Shown piece by piece: positions 42,283-51,550 of a stretch of DNA of 64,000 nucleotides (within the stretch, counting starts at the first letter, position 1; the number at the start of each line of letters is the position of its first letter). Origin of the DNA: RU20A sp042610495 (GTDB lineage Bacteria > Pseudomonadota > Alphaproteobacteria > Rhizobiales > Rhizobiaceae). Where the stretch lies: the NCBI RefSeq assembly GCF_042610495.1, contig NZ_JBHGAP010000001.1, forward strand, positions 992,001 to 1,056,000. Direction: 5' to 3'. A program made the position numbers and the translations under genes. The notes beneath the pieces were generated by a model. It saw only the letters and a list, made by a program, of their open reading frames with translations. It was not told the origin of the DNA and did no database searches.

Positions 42283-43194
42283 TCAGACGAAAAGTACCCC
42301 CTCAGCCACTTTCACAGCCTGTCCACCGATCCGCGCAGCGCTCACCTTCGACTGTGCGATGTCGAGATGCAGGTGGAGGTAGGAGGCGCGGCCCATTTCC
42401 ACGCCCTGCTCGATCAGGAAGGCATGGTGGCCGTCGGTCGGCTGGTCGAAGTGGTTGATGGTCCCGGAGAAGGCCGCTGCCGCACCGCCCGTGGCGGGGT
42501 CTTCGACGATGCCCATGCCGGGCGCGAACATGCGCGCATGAAAGCGGGCCTGGTGGTGGATGCCGCCCCGGCAGTAGACATAGGCGGCTGCGAGTCGCCC
42601 TTCGGCCAGCGGCGCGATGCGCTCCCACCCGGCCGGGTCGAACTCGATGGCTGCCGCAGCCGCAAGGTCGTGAACGGGAATGGTCACGAAGGGTACGCCC
42701 GCGCTCCAGAGCATCGGCACATGGTTTTCAAAGCCGACATCCGTGCTCTTGATACCGAGCGCGTCCGCCACCGCCTGCCGGTCGAAGGCGGCCTGCAGGG
42801 GCTCGGAGCGGCGCGGCAGGTCGAATTCGGCAAAGCTTGGTTCGCCCTCAGCGAGCCGGATCGCGCACCGCACCGGCCCGATCGTCTCCTCGAGAACCTG
42901 CACGAGATCGATCGTTGCGCCGGGATGACTGGCCTCGGCGAGCGCAATCGCGGTGCCAACCGTCGGATGGCCGGCAAAGGGCAGTTCATGGGCCGGCGTG
43001 AAGATGCGCAGCCGCGCCCCGTGGGCGGGATTGTCGGGCGGCAGCACGAAGACCGTCTCCGACAGCGCGAATTCGCCAGCGATCACCTGCATGGCGGCGT
43101 CAGAAAGCCCCTCGGCATCGAAGACCACCGCCAGCGGATTGCCCTTCAGGCGTTCGGCGGTGAAGACATCGTAGATGGCGTAACGGCGCGACAT
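42283..43194 (-). CDS. PhzF-family isomerase/epimerase
   Basis: Protein of 303 residues of the diaminopimelate-epimerase-like PhzF family. The N-terminal DVFTAERLKGNPLAVV and FALSETVFVLPP contain the catalytic glutamate, and ELPFAGHPTVGTA and GIVEDPATGGAAAAFSG are conserved anion-binding loops. GGGAG precedes the ATG. The substrate is unknown; most family members are not phenazine enzymes. It is in the same direction as NUDIX and the nuclease. Confidence 0.92.
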   Translation of the reverse strand: MSRRYAIYDVFTAERLKGNPLAVVFDAEGLSDAAMQVIAGEFALSETVFVLPPDNPAHGARLRIFTPAHELPFAGHPTVGTAIALAEASHPGATIDLVQVLEETIGPVRCAIRLAEGEPSFAEFDLPRRSEPLQAAFDRQAVADALGIKSTDVGFENHVPMLWSAGVPFVTIPVHDLAAAAAIEFDPAGWERIAPLAEGRLAAAYVYCRGGIHHQARFHARMFAPGMGIVEDPATGGAAAAFSGTINHFDQPTDGHHAFLIEQGVEMGRASYLHLHLDIAQSKVSAARIGGQAVKVAEGVLFV

Positions 43195-43217
43195 GGGAGG
43201 CTCCCTTCCTGCTTTCT

Positions 43218-43976
43218 TCAGGTCTTGAGGCGGTCAACCTGCCCGCCTTCGAAAATCCACGCAAGCATGGGCGGCATGAAATGGGCATAGTGGTGGCGGC
43301 CGGGATCGGCGTCGCGGATCGCGACAGCCCCGGCAATCTCCGGCTCCGCTTCCGTTGCCGTGTGCGCGGCAATGCGGGCGAGCAGCGTCTCGGCCGTCTC
43401 GGCAAAGCGGTAGACGCGGAAGAGCGTCACATAGTCGTCCGCGTGCAGCGCGTGGAAGCCACCGACTTCAGCGGCATCCGACAGCGACAGCCCGGTCTCC
43501 TCCATCACCTCGCGCGCCATGTTGATATCGGCGTCACAGCGCCCGTCCACGATATCCTCCGCCTCCAGCGATCCGGCAGCACAATAGACCTTGCCCGGAT
43601 TGGCCGTATGCGCCCCCATCTGGATCGCGATGACGGCATTGTCCGACGAAAGCAGCACGGGAATGGAGAACAGATGCGCCGCGCCACCCGGCGGCTTGGC
43701 CCTGCGCCAGTAGAGAAGCGTCGAAAACGGCACCACATGGCCGGTCGCGACGACCGAGCCTGGCGACAGCACGATGCGGCGCTGCAGGATCATCGTGCCA
43801 TCGTAGAGCGCCGGATTGGCCGCCACCTCTGCCGCCCAGTTGTCGCGGATCTCGCCACCGTGGCTGGCGATCAGCGGATGCGGATCGGCGGAGACGTTGA
43901 GTTCGAGATGATCGACCGGAAAGATCGCATATTCGGGGATACCGTTGGTGATGAGGGCAGGCTGAACGGGTGACAT
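43218..43976 (-). CDS. NUDIX-family hydrolase-like protein
   Basis: Protein of 252 residues. A Nudix-like box is recognisable in the region GSLEAEDIVDGRCDADINMAREVMEETGLSLSD, where REVMEETG corresponds to the REXXEEXG core. The N-terminal half (about 1-125) is an extension of unknown function. Its ATG overlaps the stop of the nuclease gene by one base (TGATG), so translation is coupled. Confidence 0.8.
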   Translation of the reverse strand: MSPVQPALITNGIPEYAIFPVDHLELNVSADPHPLIASHGGEIRDNWAAEVAANPALYDGTMILQRRIVLSPGSVVATGHVVPFSTLLYWRRAKPPGGAAHLFSIPVLLSSDNAVIAIQMGAHTANPGKVYCAAGSLEAEDIVDGRCDADINMAREVMEETGLSLSDAAEVGGFHALHADDYVTLFRVYRFAETAETLLARIAAHTATEAEPEIAGAVAIRDADPGRHHYAHFMPPMLAWIFEGGQVDRLKT

Positions 43977-45082
43977 CAGAGTTCCAGTGTGGCGACGACC
44001 GGGCAATGGTCGGAGGCTTTCGGCCGGTCCCAGCCGGTCCGGGGAAAGCGCTCCACCGCCTGCCCCGGCGGAAAAAGGGTTCGGAAGGGCTGGCCGGCGC
44101 GGATGATCTCCGGCACGGCGCCCGGATTGCGTCTAGCAAGCGCCTGTGACAGCCAGAGGTAATCGAGCTGGCAAAGATGACGTTCCTGCGGCCCGCGGCT
44201 GTGGAAAAGCGTCCAGCGGTCGATCTCGGCCCGGCGCCGCACGATGTTCTCGGCAAAATCGTCCTGGCTGAAGACGTCGAGCGCGCTTTCCCCTTCGGCA
44301 CGCGGCTCGAAACGGTAGCCGCTGCGCCTGTCGCCGATCACATCGACGCGTTCCTGATAATCGTTCATGTCGCCGGCGATGATGAAAGACGCCTCCCCGC
44401 CCCGCGGTCCGAAACGGTCCTCGATGATACGCCGCACGGCCAGCGCCTCGGCGCGGCGCACCGGCATGGTCGCGGCGCGCCCGTCCTGCCCGTCGCGCGC
44501 CGGCCCCATGGACTTGAAATGCACGACATAGAGCGTGAAGGACCGCCCTCCGACGGAAATGTCGAGCTCCAGGCAGTCGCGCTTGAAGATGCGATCGGTC
44601 GGCAGGTGCGAGAGTTCGGCAAGATCCGGCGTATGAAGGCCAAGGTCGCCATAGGTGAGCGCGGCATGGGAGCGGACATTGGTGCAGATGATCGGCTCGC
44701 CGTCGCGCGTCTCCTCGCGCATCAGCACGGCGACATCGATGCCGCGCGTGTCGTTGCCTTCGATCAGATATTTGCGCCGGTAGCCATTACCGACCATCTT
44801 GAAGAGATAGCCGTATTCGAAGGCCTGCAGCCCCGCCATGTCGTCGGCCTCCTGCAGGCAGAGGATGTCTGCGTCGCATTCGGCGATGGCCAGCGCGGAG
44901 AGCTGGCGCGTGTCGTCGGTATGCGCGATGGTGCGCGCCTCCTCCAGCCGCTGATATTCCGCCTCGCTTCTGACCTCGAAGAGCCTCAGCACCCGATCCT
45001 GCTTGAGCTGGTTGCGGAAACCGCTGAAATCGAAGCGGCTCATCAGGTTCTCGATATTGAAGGTGGCGATGCGGAGCGACAT
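43976..45082 (-). CDS. Endonuclease/exonuclease/phosphatase family protein
   Basis: Protein of 368 residues of the DNase I-like (EEP) superfamily: MSLRIATFNIENL, DILCLQEADDMAGLQAFEYG (metal-binding glutamate), VHFKSMG, FIIAGDMNDYQE and KASDHCPVVATLEL with the catalytic Asp-His. No signal peptide is visible, so it is probably cytoplasmic. The ATG at 45082 starts the family homology. The substrate could be nucleic acid or a phosphoester. Confidence 0.9.
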   Translation of the reverse strand: MSLRIATFNIENLMSRFDFSGFRNQLKQDRVLRLFEVRSEAEYQRLEEARTIAHTDDTRQLSALAIAECDADILCLQEADDMAGLQAFEYGYLFKMVGNGYRRKYLIEGNDTRGIDVAVLMREETRDGEPIICTNVRSHAALTYGDLGLHTPDLAELSHLPTDRIFKRDCLELDISVGGRSFTLYVVHFKSMGPARDGQDGRAATMPVRRAEALAVRRIIEDRFGPRGGEASFIIAGDMNDYQERVDVIGDRRSGYRFEPRAEGESALDVFSQDDFAENIVRRRAEIDRWTLFHSRGPQERHLCQLDYLWLSQALARRNPGAVPEIIRAGQPFRTLFPPGQAVERFPRTGWDRPKASDHCPVVATLEL

Positions 45083-45289
45083 GGGCAGAGCGAATCCGTT
45101 GCAATGACGCGAGACTACACGAAGTGCCCGCCGGAAATCCCCCGTTAACCGCCCGCACGAAACGACCGGCGTGGCGTGGATTAGGCCCGGAAATGGGCGC
45201 ATCCCGCTTACGAATAAGTCATTGCCTGTGTCCGTTATATCAGCATCGCCTTCCGGATCAGTCTCGGTCCACAATCTTGGGGAAATCAC

Positions 45290-45673
45290 ATGCAGTCTGT
45301 TCTTCGTCGCTCGATTTTCGGCCTCGGCTTCGTCCTCGCCTCGCTCGTCTCCGCGCACGGCGCACTCGCCGACAGCTTCGGCGCCATCTCCTATTCGCCC
45401 GATACCGGCGCCACCGGCTGGTCCTACTCCTGGAGTAGCCGCCGCCAGGCCGAAAGGGAGGCGCAGCAGAACTGCTACGAGAATGCAGGTGATTGCCGCG
45501 TCGCCATCTGGTTCAAGAATGCCTGCGGCGCCGTCGCCGCCGGCGATGATGGCGGCTGGGGCTCTGGCTGGGGCAGCAACAGCAACCGCGCTCGCCGCGA
45601 AGCCATCAAGCAGTGCTCGCAATATTCCGATGGCTGCCGCGTCGTGCGCTGGCAGTGCTCGGGCGCGCGCTGA
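45290..45673 (+). CDS. DUF4189-type secreted protein
   Basis: Protein of 127 residues with a signal peptide (to about ALA-DSF, residue 27). The mature part has the DUF4189 pattern FGAISYSPDTGATGWSYSW, SRRQAEREAQQNCYENAGDC and AIKQCSQYSDGCRVVRW, with paired cysteines probably forming disulfides. Function unknown; it is expected in the periplasm or outside the cell. Confidence 0.85.
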   Translation: MQSVLRRSIFGLGFVLASLVSAHGALADSFGAISYSPDTGATGWSYSWSSRRQAEREAQQNCYENAGDCRVAIWFKNACGAVAAGDDGGWGSGWGSNSNRARREAIKQCSQYSDGCRVVRWQCSGAR

Positions 45674-45807
45674 GGCAGCCGGCCACCCGGCGAGAGACGC
45701 AGGGCGGCCGCAGAACCAAAAACGGCCGCCCGATTGCTTTGCCGGCTCATTGCTGAAACGCTGATTTTCTGCGATTTCTCGGTCAGTCGGACAGATAGGT
45801 TTGGGGA

Positions 45808-47709
45808 ATGCAGAACAGAGGCAGCTTGGGGGCGCGGCTGCGCTACGCCTTCGACAAGAGCATGGCCGGCGGATCAGTGGCGCTGATCGGCTGGCTCGCA
45901 GTCATTTCATTGATCGTCATCATGATCGCCGCCGCGTTCCTGGCGGTGACGGGCATTGCGCCGGAAGGCGGACAGCCCGTCGGCTTCATCGAAGGCGCCT
46001 GGGAATCCCTGATGCGCACCATGGATGCCGGCACCATGGGCGGCGACATGGGCTGGAGCTTCCGTGGCGTCTCGCTCGTGGTGACGATCGCCGGCATCTT
46101 CGTCTTCTCGGCCTTGATCGGCGTCCTTTCCTCCGGCCTCGACAACAAGCTGGACGAGCTGCGCAAGGGCCGCTCCCATGTGCTGGAACGCGACCACACG
46201 ATCATCCTCAACTGGTCGCCCTCGATCTTCGACGTCATTTCCGAACTCGTCATCGCCAACAAAAGCCGGCGGCGGCCCTACATCGTCATCCTTGCCGCGA
46301 AGGACAAGGTGGAGATGGAGGACGATATCGCCGACAAGGTGCCCGACCTCGCCAATACAAAGATCATCTGCCGCAGCGGCGATCCGACCGATCTCTACGA
46401 TCTCGGCATCGTCAACCCGCAGACATCGCGCTCCGTCGTCGTCCTGTCGCCGGAAACGGAAGACCCGGATTCACAGGTCATCAAGTCGGTGCTGGCGATC
46501 GTCCATGATCCCAACCGCCGCAAGGAGCCCTACCAGATCGCGGCCGAAATCCGCGATGCACGCAACGCGGAAGTCGCCCGCATCGTCGGCGGTGGCGAGG
46601 TGCAACTGGTGCTGGCCGACGAGCTCATCTCGCGCATCGTGGTGCATTCGAGCCGGCAGGCGGGTCTGAGCGCCGTCTATTCGGAGCTTCTGGATTTCGA
46701 CGGCTGCGAGATTTACACGGTCGAGCAGCCGGGCCTCACCGGCAAGACCTTTGCCGCCGGCGTCATGGGCTATGAACACTGCAGCCTCATCGGCCTGCAG
46801 GATGCCGAGGGCAAGGTGCATCTGAACCCGCACCCGACCCGCGTCTTCGCGCCCGGCGAAAAGGCAATCGTCATCGCCGAAGACGACGCCGCCATCCGCA
46901 TGTCCGACCAGGAGATCCGCCTGACGCGCGAGGCCGTGCGCCCGCCGCAGCCGCGAAAGGCCGCCGCCGAGCGCACTCTCATTCTCGGCTGGAACCGCCG
47001 CGGCCCGATCATCGCCGGCGAACTCTCGCGCTATGTCGCGCCGGGCTCGTTGCTGACGATCGCCGCCGACACGCCGGACATTGCCGCCGATGTCGCCGGC
47101 ATCCAGCGGGCCAACGACAATCTGGCGATCGAACTGAAGCGGATCGACACAAGCGACCGCCGCCAGCTCGACGCGCTCGAGGTGCCCTCCTACGACCATG
47201 TGCTGGTACTCGGCTACAGCGACCATATGGGCGCGCAATCGGCCGACACGCGCACGCTGGTGGTGCTGCTGCAACTGCGCAAGATCGCCGACGCCGCCGG
47301 CCGCCATATCAGCGTGGTCAGCGAAATGATCGACGTGCGCAACCGCGATCTCGCCGAAGTCACCCGCGCCGACGATTTCGTCGTCAGCAACAAGCTGGTC
47401 AGCCTGATGCTCGCGCAGGCCTCGGAAAACGCCAGCATGTCGGCGATCTTCGACGAGCTGCTGGATGAGGAAGGCTCGGAGATCTACATGCGGCCGATGT
47501 CCGACTATATCGACATCGCAAATCCCGTGAATTTCTACACGGTCTGCCTGTCCGCCCTCAAACGTGGCGAAATCGCCATCGGCTACCGTCGCCAGCGCGC
47601 CGGCGACGCCGATACCCGTGATCTCGCCGGCGTGCTGGTCAACCCGAAGAAGTCCGAGAAGGTCGCCTTCGAAGCGGCCGACCGGATCATCGTGCTGGCG
47701 CGGGACTGA
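45808..47709 (+). CDS. CASTOR/POLLUX-type ion channel
   Basis: Protein of 633 residues. An N-terminal membrane domain (two clear transmembrane helices, about 26-48 and 90-110) encloses a filter-like MDAGTMGGDMGW, followed by RCK/NAD-binding-like regulatory domains (TIILNWSPSIFDVISELV, TLILGWNRRGPIIAGELSRY). This matches the bacterial relatives of plant CASTOR/POLLUX/DMI1 channels, which control nuclear cation flux in root symbiosis. In bacteria the role is unknown, probably monovalent-cation homeostasis. GGGG lies just before the ATG. Confidence 0.9.
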   Translation: MQNRGSLGARLRYAFDKSMAGGSVALIGWLAVISLIVIMIAAAFLAVTGIAPEGGQPVGFIEGAWESLMRTMDAGTMGGDMGWSFRGVSLVVTIAGIFVFSALIGVLSSGLDNKLDELRKGRSHVLERDHTIILNWSPSIFDVISELVIANKSRRRPYIVILAAKDKVEMEDDIADKVPDLANTKIICRSGDPTDLYDLGIVNPQTSRSVVVLSPETEDPDSQVIKSVLAIVHDPNRRKEPYQIAAEIRDARNAEVARIVGGGEVQLVLADELISRIVVHSSRQAGLSAVYSELLDFDGCEIYTVEQPGLTGKTFAAGVMGYEHCSLIGLQDAEGKVHLNPHPTRVFAPGEKAIVIAEDDAAIRMSDQEIRLTREAVRPPQPRKAAAERTLILGWNRRGPIIAGELSRYVAPGSLLTIAADTPDIAADVAGIQRANDNLAIELKRIDTSDRRQLDALEVPSYDHVLVLGYSDHMGAQSADTRTLVVLLQLRKIADAAGRHISVVSEMIDVRNRDLAEVTRADDFVVSNKLVSLMLAQASENASMSAIFDELLDEEGSEIYMRPMSDYIDIANPVNFYTVCLSALKRGEIAIGYRRQRAGDADTRDLAGVLVNPKKSEKVAFEAADRIIVLARD

Positions 47710-47794
47710 TCGGACGGGTGACGGTGCCGGCGCCGTGCAGGGAGACACGCCGCCTCGCCGCCCGTCCTCTCGCCACTCTCCACCCTCTCCTCCG

Positions 47795-47880
47795 TCGTCC
47801 TCGGGCCTGACCCGAGGACCCACGCGGCGCTGCGCAGCCCTGGAATGGATTCTCGGCTCGGAGGCCGGGAATGACGGCGG
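47795..47880. repeat. Alphaproteobacterial intergenic repeat
   Basis: CGTCCTCGGGCCTGACCCGA GG, then ACCCACGCGGCGCTGC, continuing to TTCTCGG...GGCCGGGAATGACGG. This CCTCGGG...CCCGAGG hairpin element is widely repeated in Rhizobiales intergenic DNA. The 415-base gap from 47710 to 48124 has no gene that I can support. Confidence 0.55.
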
Positions 47881-48019
47881 GTGGGGTGTAGCTGGTGCCA
47901 GAAAGCAAGCGAAAGCGGCCACGCTGCACGGCACCAAGCGTCCTCACTTCCCTCACCCGGAATCAAAAAGGGCCCGCGCATCCACGCAGGCCCTCCACAA
48001 AGTCCATCAATTAAAAAGC

Positions 48020-48124
48020 TAGCTTAGAGCGTTGTTCGATCTGACAGGATCAGATCGGCGCTCTAAGCCCTCTTTTTCAAAGCATAATCTTGTCGATCCT
48101 CGTTTCACTCCGGTCGGATTATTC
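48020..48124. repeat. Rhizobial intergenic repeat element
   Basis: GAGCGTTGTTCGATCTGACA then GGATCAGATCGGCGCTCTAA form a hairpin, followed by AAAGCATAATCTTGTCGATC and a CGGATTATTC end. This resembles a repeat common in Agrobacterium/Rhizobium intergenic regions. It borders the aminotransferase stop codon. Confidence 0.55.
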
Positions 48125-49351
48125 TCACGCAGCCTTCGGCGCTTCGGCGCGGATCAGCTGCCCGAGGCGCTCCACGCCGCTGTCGATCATCTCGTCGGAG
48201 GCGCAGGAGAAGGACAGGCGGATGGTGTTCTCGCCCGAACCGTCGGCAAAGAAGGCCTTGCCCGGCACGAAGGCGACGCGCACCGTTTCCAGCGCCCGTG
48301 CCAGCAGGGTCGCACCGTCCATGCCCTTCGGCAGGGTCACCCAGACGAACATGCCGCCTTCGGGCTTCGTCCACTCCACACCCGCGGGCATATGCGCCTC
48401 AAGCGCGGCCAGCATGCGCTTGCGGCGGTGGCCGTAGGCGGCGCGGATCTTGGCGAGCTGCTGGTCGTAGAGACGCTCGGCAACCTTGGTGATGACCATC
48501 TGGTTGACGGTCGAGGAATGCAGATCCCCGGCCTGCTTGATGAGGACGAGCTTGCGAACGACTTCCGAATTGGCGACGACCCAGCCGACGCGCAGGCCGG
48601 GCGCCAGCGTCTTGGAGAAGGTGCCGCAATAGAAGGTGCGGGTCTTTTCGATATCGCCGCCGTTGCGGGCAAGATCGAGCGCCAGAATCGGCGGCACGCT
48701 TTCGCCCTCGTAGCGTAGCGACTGGTAGGCGGCATCCTCGATCACGGGAACGTCGAGCGTCTCGGCAAGGTCGAGCAGCCATTCGCGCTCGGCCTTCGTC
48801 ATGGTGACGCCGGTCGGATTGTGGAATTCGGGCACGCAATAGGCGAACTTCACGCGCCCGCCCTTCTCGACCGCCGCATCCGTGTAGGAGGCCGGCTCGC
48901 GGTTGGAGAGCGGCACCAGCTTGTCGTAGTTCGGCTCGTAGGCATTGAAGGCACCGAGCGCGCCCATATAGGTCGGCCAGGTGACGAGTGCGGTATCCTT
49001 CGGCGACAGGAAGAGCTTGCCGAGGTAATCGAGCAGCTGCTGCGAGCCGGACGTGATGAAGACGTTCTGCGCCGTGCAGGTGATGCCGATCTTGGCCATG
49101 TCCTGGACGATCCAGTCCCGCAGCGGCTTGTAGCCTTCCGACACCGAATATTGCAGCGCCGCATCGCCCTGCGCACCCGTCAGAACCTCCGCATAGGCCT
49201 CCGACACCTCCGTTTTCGGAAACAGCGCCACGTCAGGAATTCCGCCGGCAAAGGAGATGATGTCCGGCTGCTCCAGAAGCTTCAGAAGCTCGCGGATCTC
49301 GGACGCTTTCATGCGGCTCGCGCGGGTGGCGAAGATGCTTTCCCAATTCAT
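48125..49351 (-). CDS. PLP-dependent aminotransferase (class I/II, LysN / MocR-catalytic-like)
   Basis: Fold-type I aminotransferase of 408 residues: PDIISFAGGIPDVALFP, ITSGSQQLLDYLGKLFL, PEFHNPTGVTM and the PLP lysine in FYCGTFSKTLAPGLRVGWVV. It resembles 2-aminoadipate or valine/aromatic transaminases. GAGGAAACACG precedes the ATG at 49351. It is a single gene flanked by repeats and the ilvC terminator. The preferred amino acid cannot be read from sequence. Confidence 0.92.
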   Translation of the reverse strand: MNWESIFATRASRMKASEIRELLKLLEQPDIISFAGGIPDVALFPKTEVSEAYAEVLTGAQGDAALQYSVSEGYKPLRDWIVQDMAKIGITCTAQNVFITSGSQQLLDYLGKLFLSPKDTALVTWPTYMGALGAFNAYEPNYDKLVPLSNREPASYTDAAVEKGGRVKFAYCVPEFHNPTGVTMTKAEREWLLDLAETLDVPVIEDAAYQSLRYEGESVPPILALDLARNGGDIEKTRTFYCGTFSKTLAPGLRVGWVVANSEVVRKLVLIKQAGDLHSSTVNQMVITKVAERLYDQQLAKIRAAYGHRRKRMLAALEAHMPAGVEWTKPEGGMFVWVTLPKGMDGATLLARALETVRVAFVPGKAFFADGSGENTIRLSFSCASDEMIDSGVERLGQLIRAEAPKAA

Positions 49352-49491
49352 GACGTGTTTCCTCGAAATTTTGTGCCGCACCTGACCATGAGTCCGGATT
49401 TAAGTCAATAATGCTGACCTAATTTTTGGTGCAGCATTGCGGCCTTTTCCGGGACGAAACCGAACTGCCTCGAAGTTTGGAACCCCAACGC

Positions 49492-49520
49492 AAAACGGCC
49501 GGAGGATATGTCCCCGGCCG
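49492..49520 (-). terminator. Terminator downstream of ilvC
   Basis: On the minus strand CGGCCGGGGA, loop CATA, TCCTCCGGCCG is followed by TTTTG. It sits beyond the duplicated ilvC tail. Confidence 0.8.
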
Positions 49521-49543
49521 CTTGCTGCTACATGATAAACGAG

Positions 49544-49676
49544 GCTTAGTTCACAGCCTTGTCGACGAGCCTGTTCTTGCCGATCCCCGCACCGCCGAAG
49601 GCGTGCCGCTGCGATGACCGGGGTCGGCAAGCCGCTTAGTTCACAGCCTTGTCGACGAGCTTGTTCTTGCCGATCC
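49544..49676 (-). repeat. Duplicated 3' end of ilvC (two 43-bp direct repeats)
   Basis: Copy 1 at 49634-49676 is the real ilvC end (GKNKLVDKAVN and stop). Copy 2 at 49544-49586 repeats it with a single base change (Lys codon to Arg, giving GKNRLVDKAVN). The offset is exactly 90 bases, so copy 2 is in the same frame, behind the first stop. Confidence 0.9.
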
Positions 49677-50655
49677 AGGGCATCATGCCGCGGAGCTTCG
49701 CGCCGACTTCCTCGATCTGGTGGCTGTCGTTCATGCGGCGGATGCCCTTGAAGCGGGCGGCGCCGGCCTTCCATTCCTGCATCCAGTCGGAGGTGAACTT
49801 GCCGGTCTGGATGTCGTGCAGCACGCGCTTCATCTCGGCCTTGGTCTCGGCGGTGATGATGCGCGGGCCGGTCACGTATTCGCCCCACTCGGCCGTGTTG
49901 GAGATCGAGTAGTTCATGTTGGCGATGCCGCCTTCATAGATCAGGTCGACGATGAGCTTCACTTCGTGCAGGCACTCGAAATAGGCCATTTCCGGGGCAT
50001 AACCGCCCTCGACCAGCGTTTCGAAGCCGGCGCGGATCAGTTCGACCAGACCGCCGCACAGAACGACCTGTTCGCCGAAGAGGTCGGTTTCGCACTCTTC
50101 CTTGAAGTTGGTCTCGATGATGCCGGAGCGGCCGCCGCCAACGCCGCAGGCGTAGGAGAGTGCGAGATCAAGCGCGTTGCCCGAAGCGTTCTGGTGAACG
50201 GCAACGAGGCAGGGAACGCCGCCGCCCTTCTGGTATTCGCCGCGAACCGTGTGGCCCGGGCCCTTCGGCGCGATCATGACGACATCGAGCGCGGCCTTCG
50301 GCTCGATGAGGCCGAAATGGACGTTGAGGCCGTGGGCAAACGCAATCGCTGCGCCGTCACGGATGTTGCCGGCGATTTCGGCCTTGTAGATGTCGGCCTG
50401 CAGCTCGTCCGGCGTCGCCATCATCAGGAGGTCGGCCCACTTGGCGGCTTCGGCAACGGTCATGACCTTGAAGCCGTCGGCCTCGGCCTTCTTGACGGTC
50501 GGCGAACCGGCCTTGAGAGCGATGACCACGTTGGCGGCGCCGCTGTCCTTGAGGTTCAGCGCATGCGCACGGCCCTGCGAACCATAGCCGACGATGGCTA
50601 CGTTCTTGGCCTTGATGAGGTTCAAATCGGCATCACGATCGTAATAGACGCGCAT
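49636..50655 (-). CDS. ilvC: Ketol-acid reductoisomerase
   Basis: Class I KARI of 339 residues, second step of branched-chain amino-acid synthesis (NADPH- and Mg-dependent). The nucleotide-binding AIVGYGSQGRAHALNLKDSG is at the N-terminus; DVVMIAPKGPGHTVR and the metal-binding ETNFKEECETDLFGEQ with the C-terminal ECLHEVKLIVDLIYEGG are clear. GGAAGGAC precedes the ATG. It is separate from ilvIH at the right end of the window. Confidence 0.98.
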   Translation of the reverse strand: MRVYYDRDADLNLIKAKNVAIVGYGSQGRAHALNLKDSGAANVVIALKAGSPTVKKAEADGFKVMTVAEAAKWADLLMMATPDELQADIYKAEIAGNIRDGAAIAFAHGLNVHFGLIEPKAALDVVMIAPKGPGHTVRGEYQKGGGVPCLVAVHQNASGNALDLALSYACGVGGGRSGIIETNFKEECETDLFGEQVVLCGGLVELIRAGFETLVEGGYAPEMAYFECLHEVKLIVDLIYEGGIANMNYSISNTAEWGEYVTGPRIITAETKAEMKRVLHDIQTGKFTSDWMQEWKAGAARFKGIRRMNDSHQIEEVGAKLRGMMPWIGKNKLVDKAVN

Positions 50656-50703
50656 TGTGGTGTCCTTCCCTTGGCTCGTCGTTTTCCTTCGGAGCAGCCC
50701 GTC

Positions 50704-51354
50704 TCAGGCCGCTGCCGTATCCCTTCCCGTCCCGTAGAGCGTGAGAAAGGCGTCTACCGCCCGCCCCGCCCGCCGGGAAAACTCATGTTTCATCGGCCCG
50801 GCATCCTCGCCGAGCAGCATGCGCAGATGCAGATCCGACACAACGAGGCCGTAGAAGCTCTCGTAAGCGATCTCGCTTGTCTCGAAGCGCAGGAGGCCCG
50901 CACGCCGGCCCGCCTCCATGAGCCCGATCGCGCGACGGCGCACCTGCCGGCGACCCTGGTCCTCCAGGAGCCGGCCGAGCTTGGAGCTCTCGCGGCTCGC
51001 CTGCCCGATCGCCAGCCGGTTCAGCGCCAGCGATACCTCGCCGGAGAGAACGCCGAGCAGATCCTGCGCAAAGGTCACCAGCAGCGCCTTCAGCCGATCG
51101 GCCGTCAGACGCCCGCCCTCGACCTCGACGCCGCGCACCTTGCTCGCCTGATAGGCGATCATGGCCGAGAGCAGACCGTCGCGGTCGCCGAACCACTTGT
51201 AGAGGCTTTCCTTGGAGCAGTTCGCCGCCCGCGCCAGACCGGCCGTCGTCAGCGCCTTCTCGCCACCCTCGACCAGCAGGCCAAGGGCGACATCGAGAAC
51301 GGCTTCCTGCCGTTCCGAGCGCTCCGGCGCGTCGAAGGTGGTGTCGATCTGCAA
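50704..51354 (-). CDS. TetR-family transcriptional regulator
   Basis: Protein of 216 residues with a TetR helix-turn-helix (ALTTAGLARAANCSKESLYKWFGDRDGLLSAMI) and an all-helical effector domain. I chose a TTG at 51354 because GGGAGGA stands 3 bases before it and upstream codons give Arg/Pro-rich sequence. A 14-base perfect palindrome 38 bases upstream is a likely operator. It is 48 bases downstream of the ilvC start on the same strand, but ilvC lies after it, so it may be read together with ilvC. Confidence 0.9.
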   Translation of the reverse strand: MQIDTTFDAPERSERQEAVLDVALGLLVEGGEKALTTAGLARAANCSKESLYKWFGDRDGLLSAMIAYQASKVRGVEVEGGRLTADRLKALLVTFAQDLLGVLSGEVSLALNRLAIGQASRESSKLGRLLEDQGRRQVRRRAIGLMEAGRRAGLLRFETSEIAYESFYGLVVSDLHLRMLLGEDAGPMKHEFSRRAGRAVDAFLTLYGTGRDTAAA

Positions 51355-51391
51355 GGCTTCCTCCCGCGGCGCTCTCCGGCGCCAAATTTCA

Positions 51392-51405
51392 GTACCGTAC
51401 GGTAC
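51392..51405. promoter_or_regulatory. Perfect 14-bp palindrome, probable TetR operator
   Basis: GTACCGTACGGTAC lies 38 bases upstream of the tetR-type start, in the divergent region with the secreted-protein gene at 51551. Overlapping CCGTACGG and GTACGGT half-sites extend it on one side. Confidence 0.7.
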
Positions 51406-51550
51406 GGTTCGCCTTATGGCATTGCCGGAGGATGGCGTCAAGCGGCAATGGGACCGAAAATGGTGGGGCGGCGGCGGTCGCGCCGGGATACACCCCCTGC
51501 ACAGGCCCCGCACAATCGACTAAGACATTGGCATTGTCCAACAAACCACG

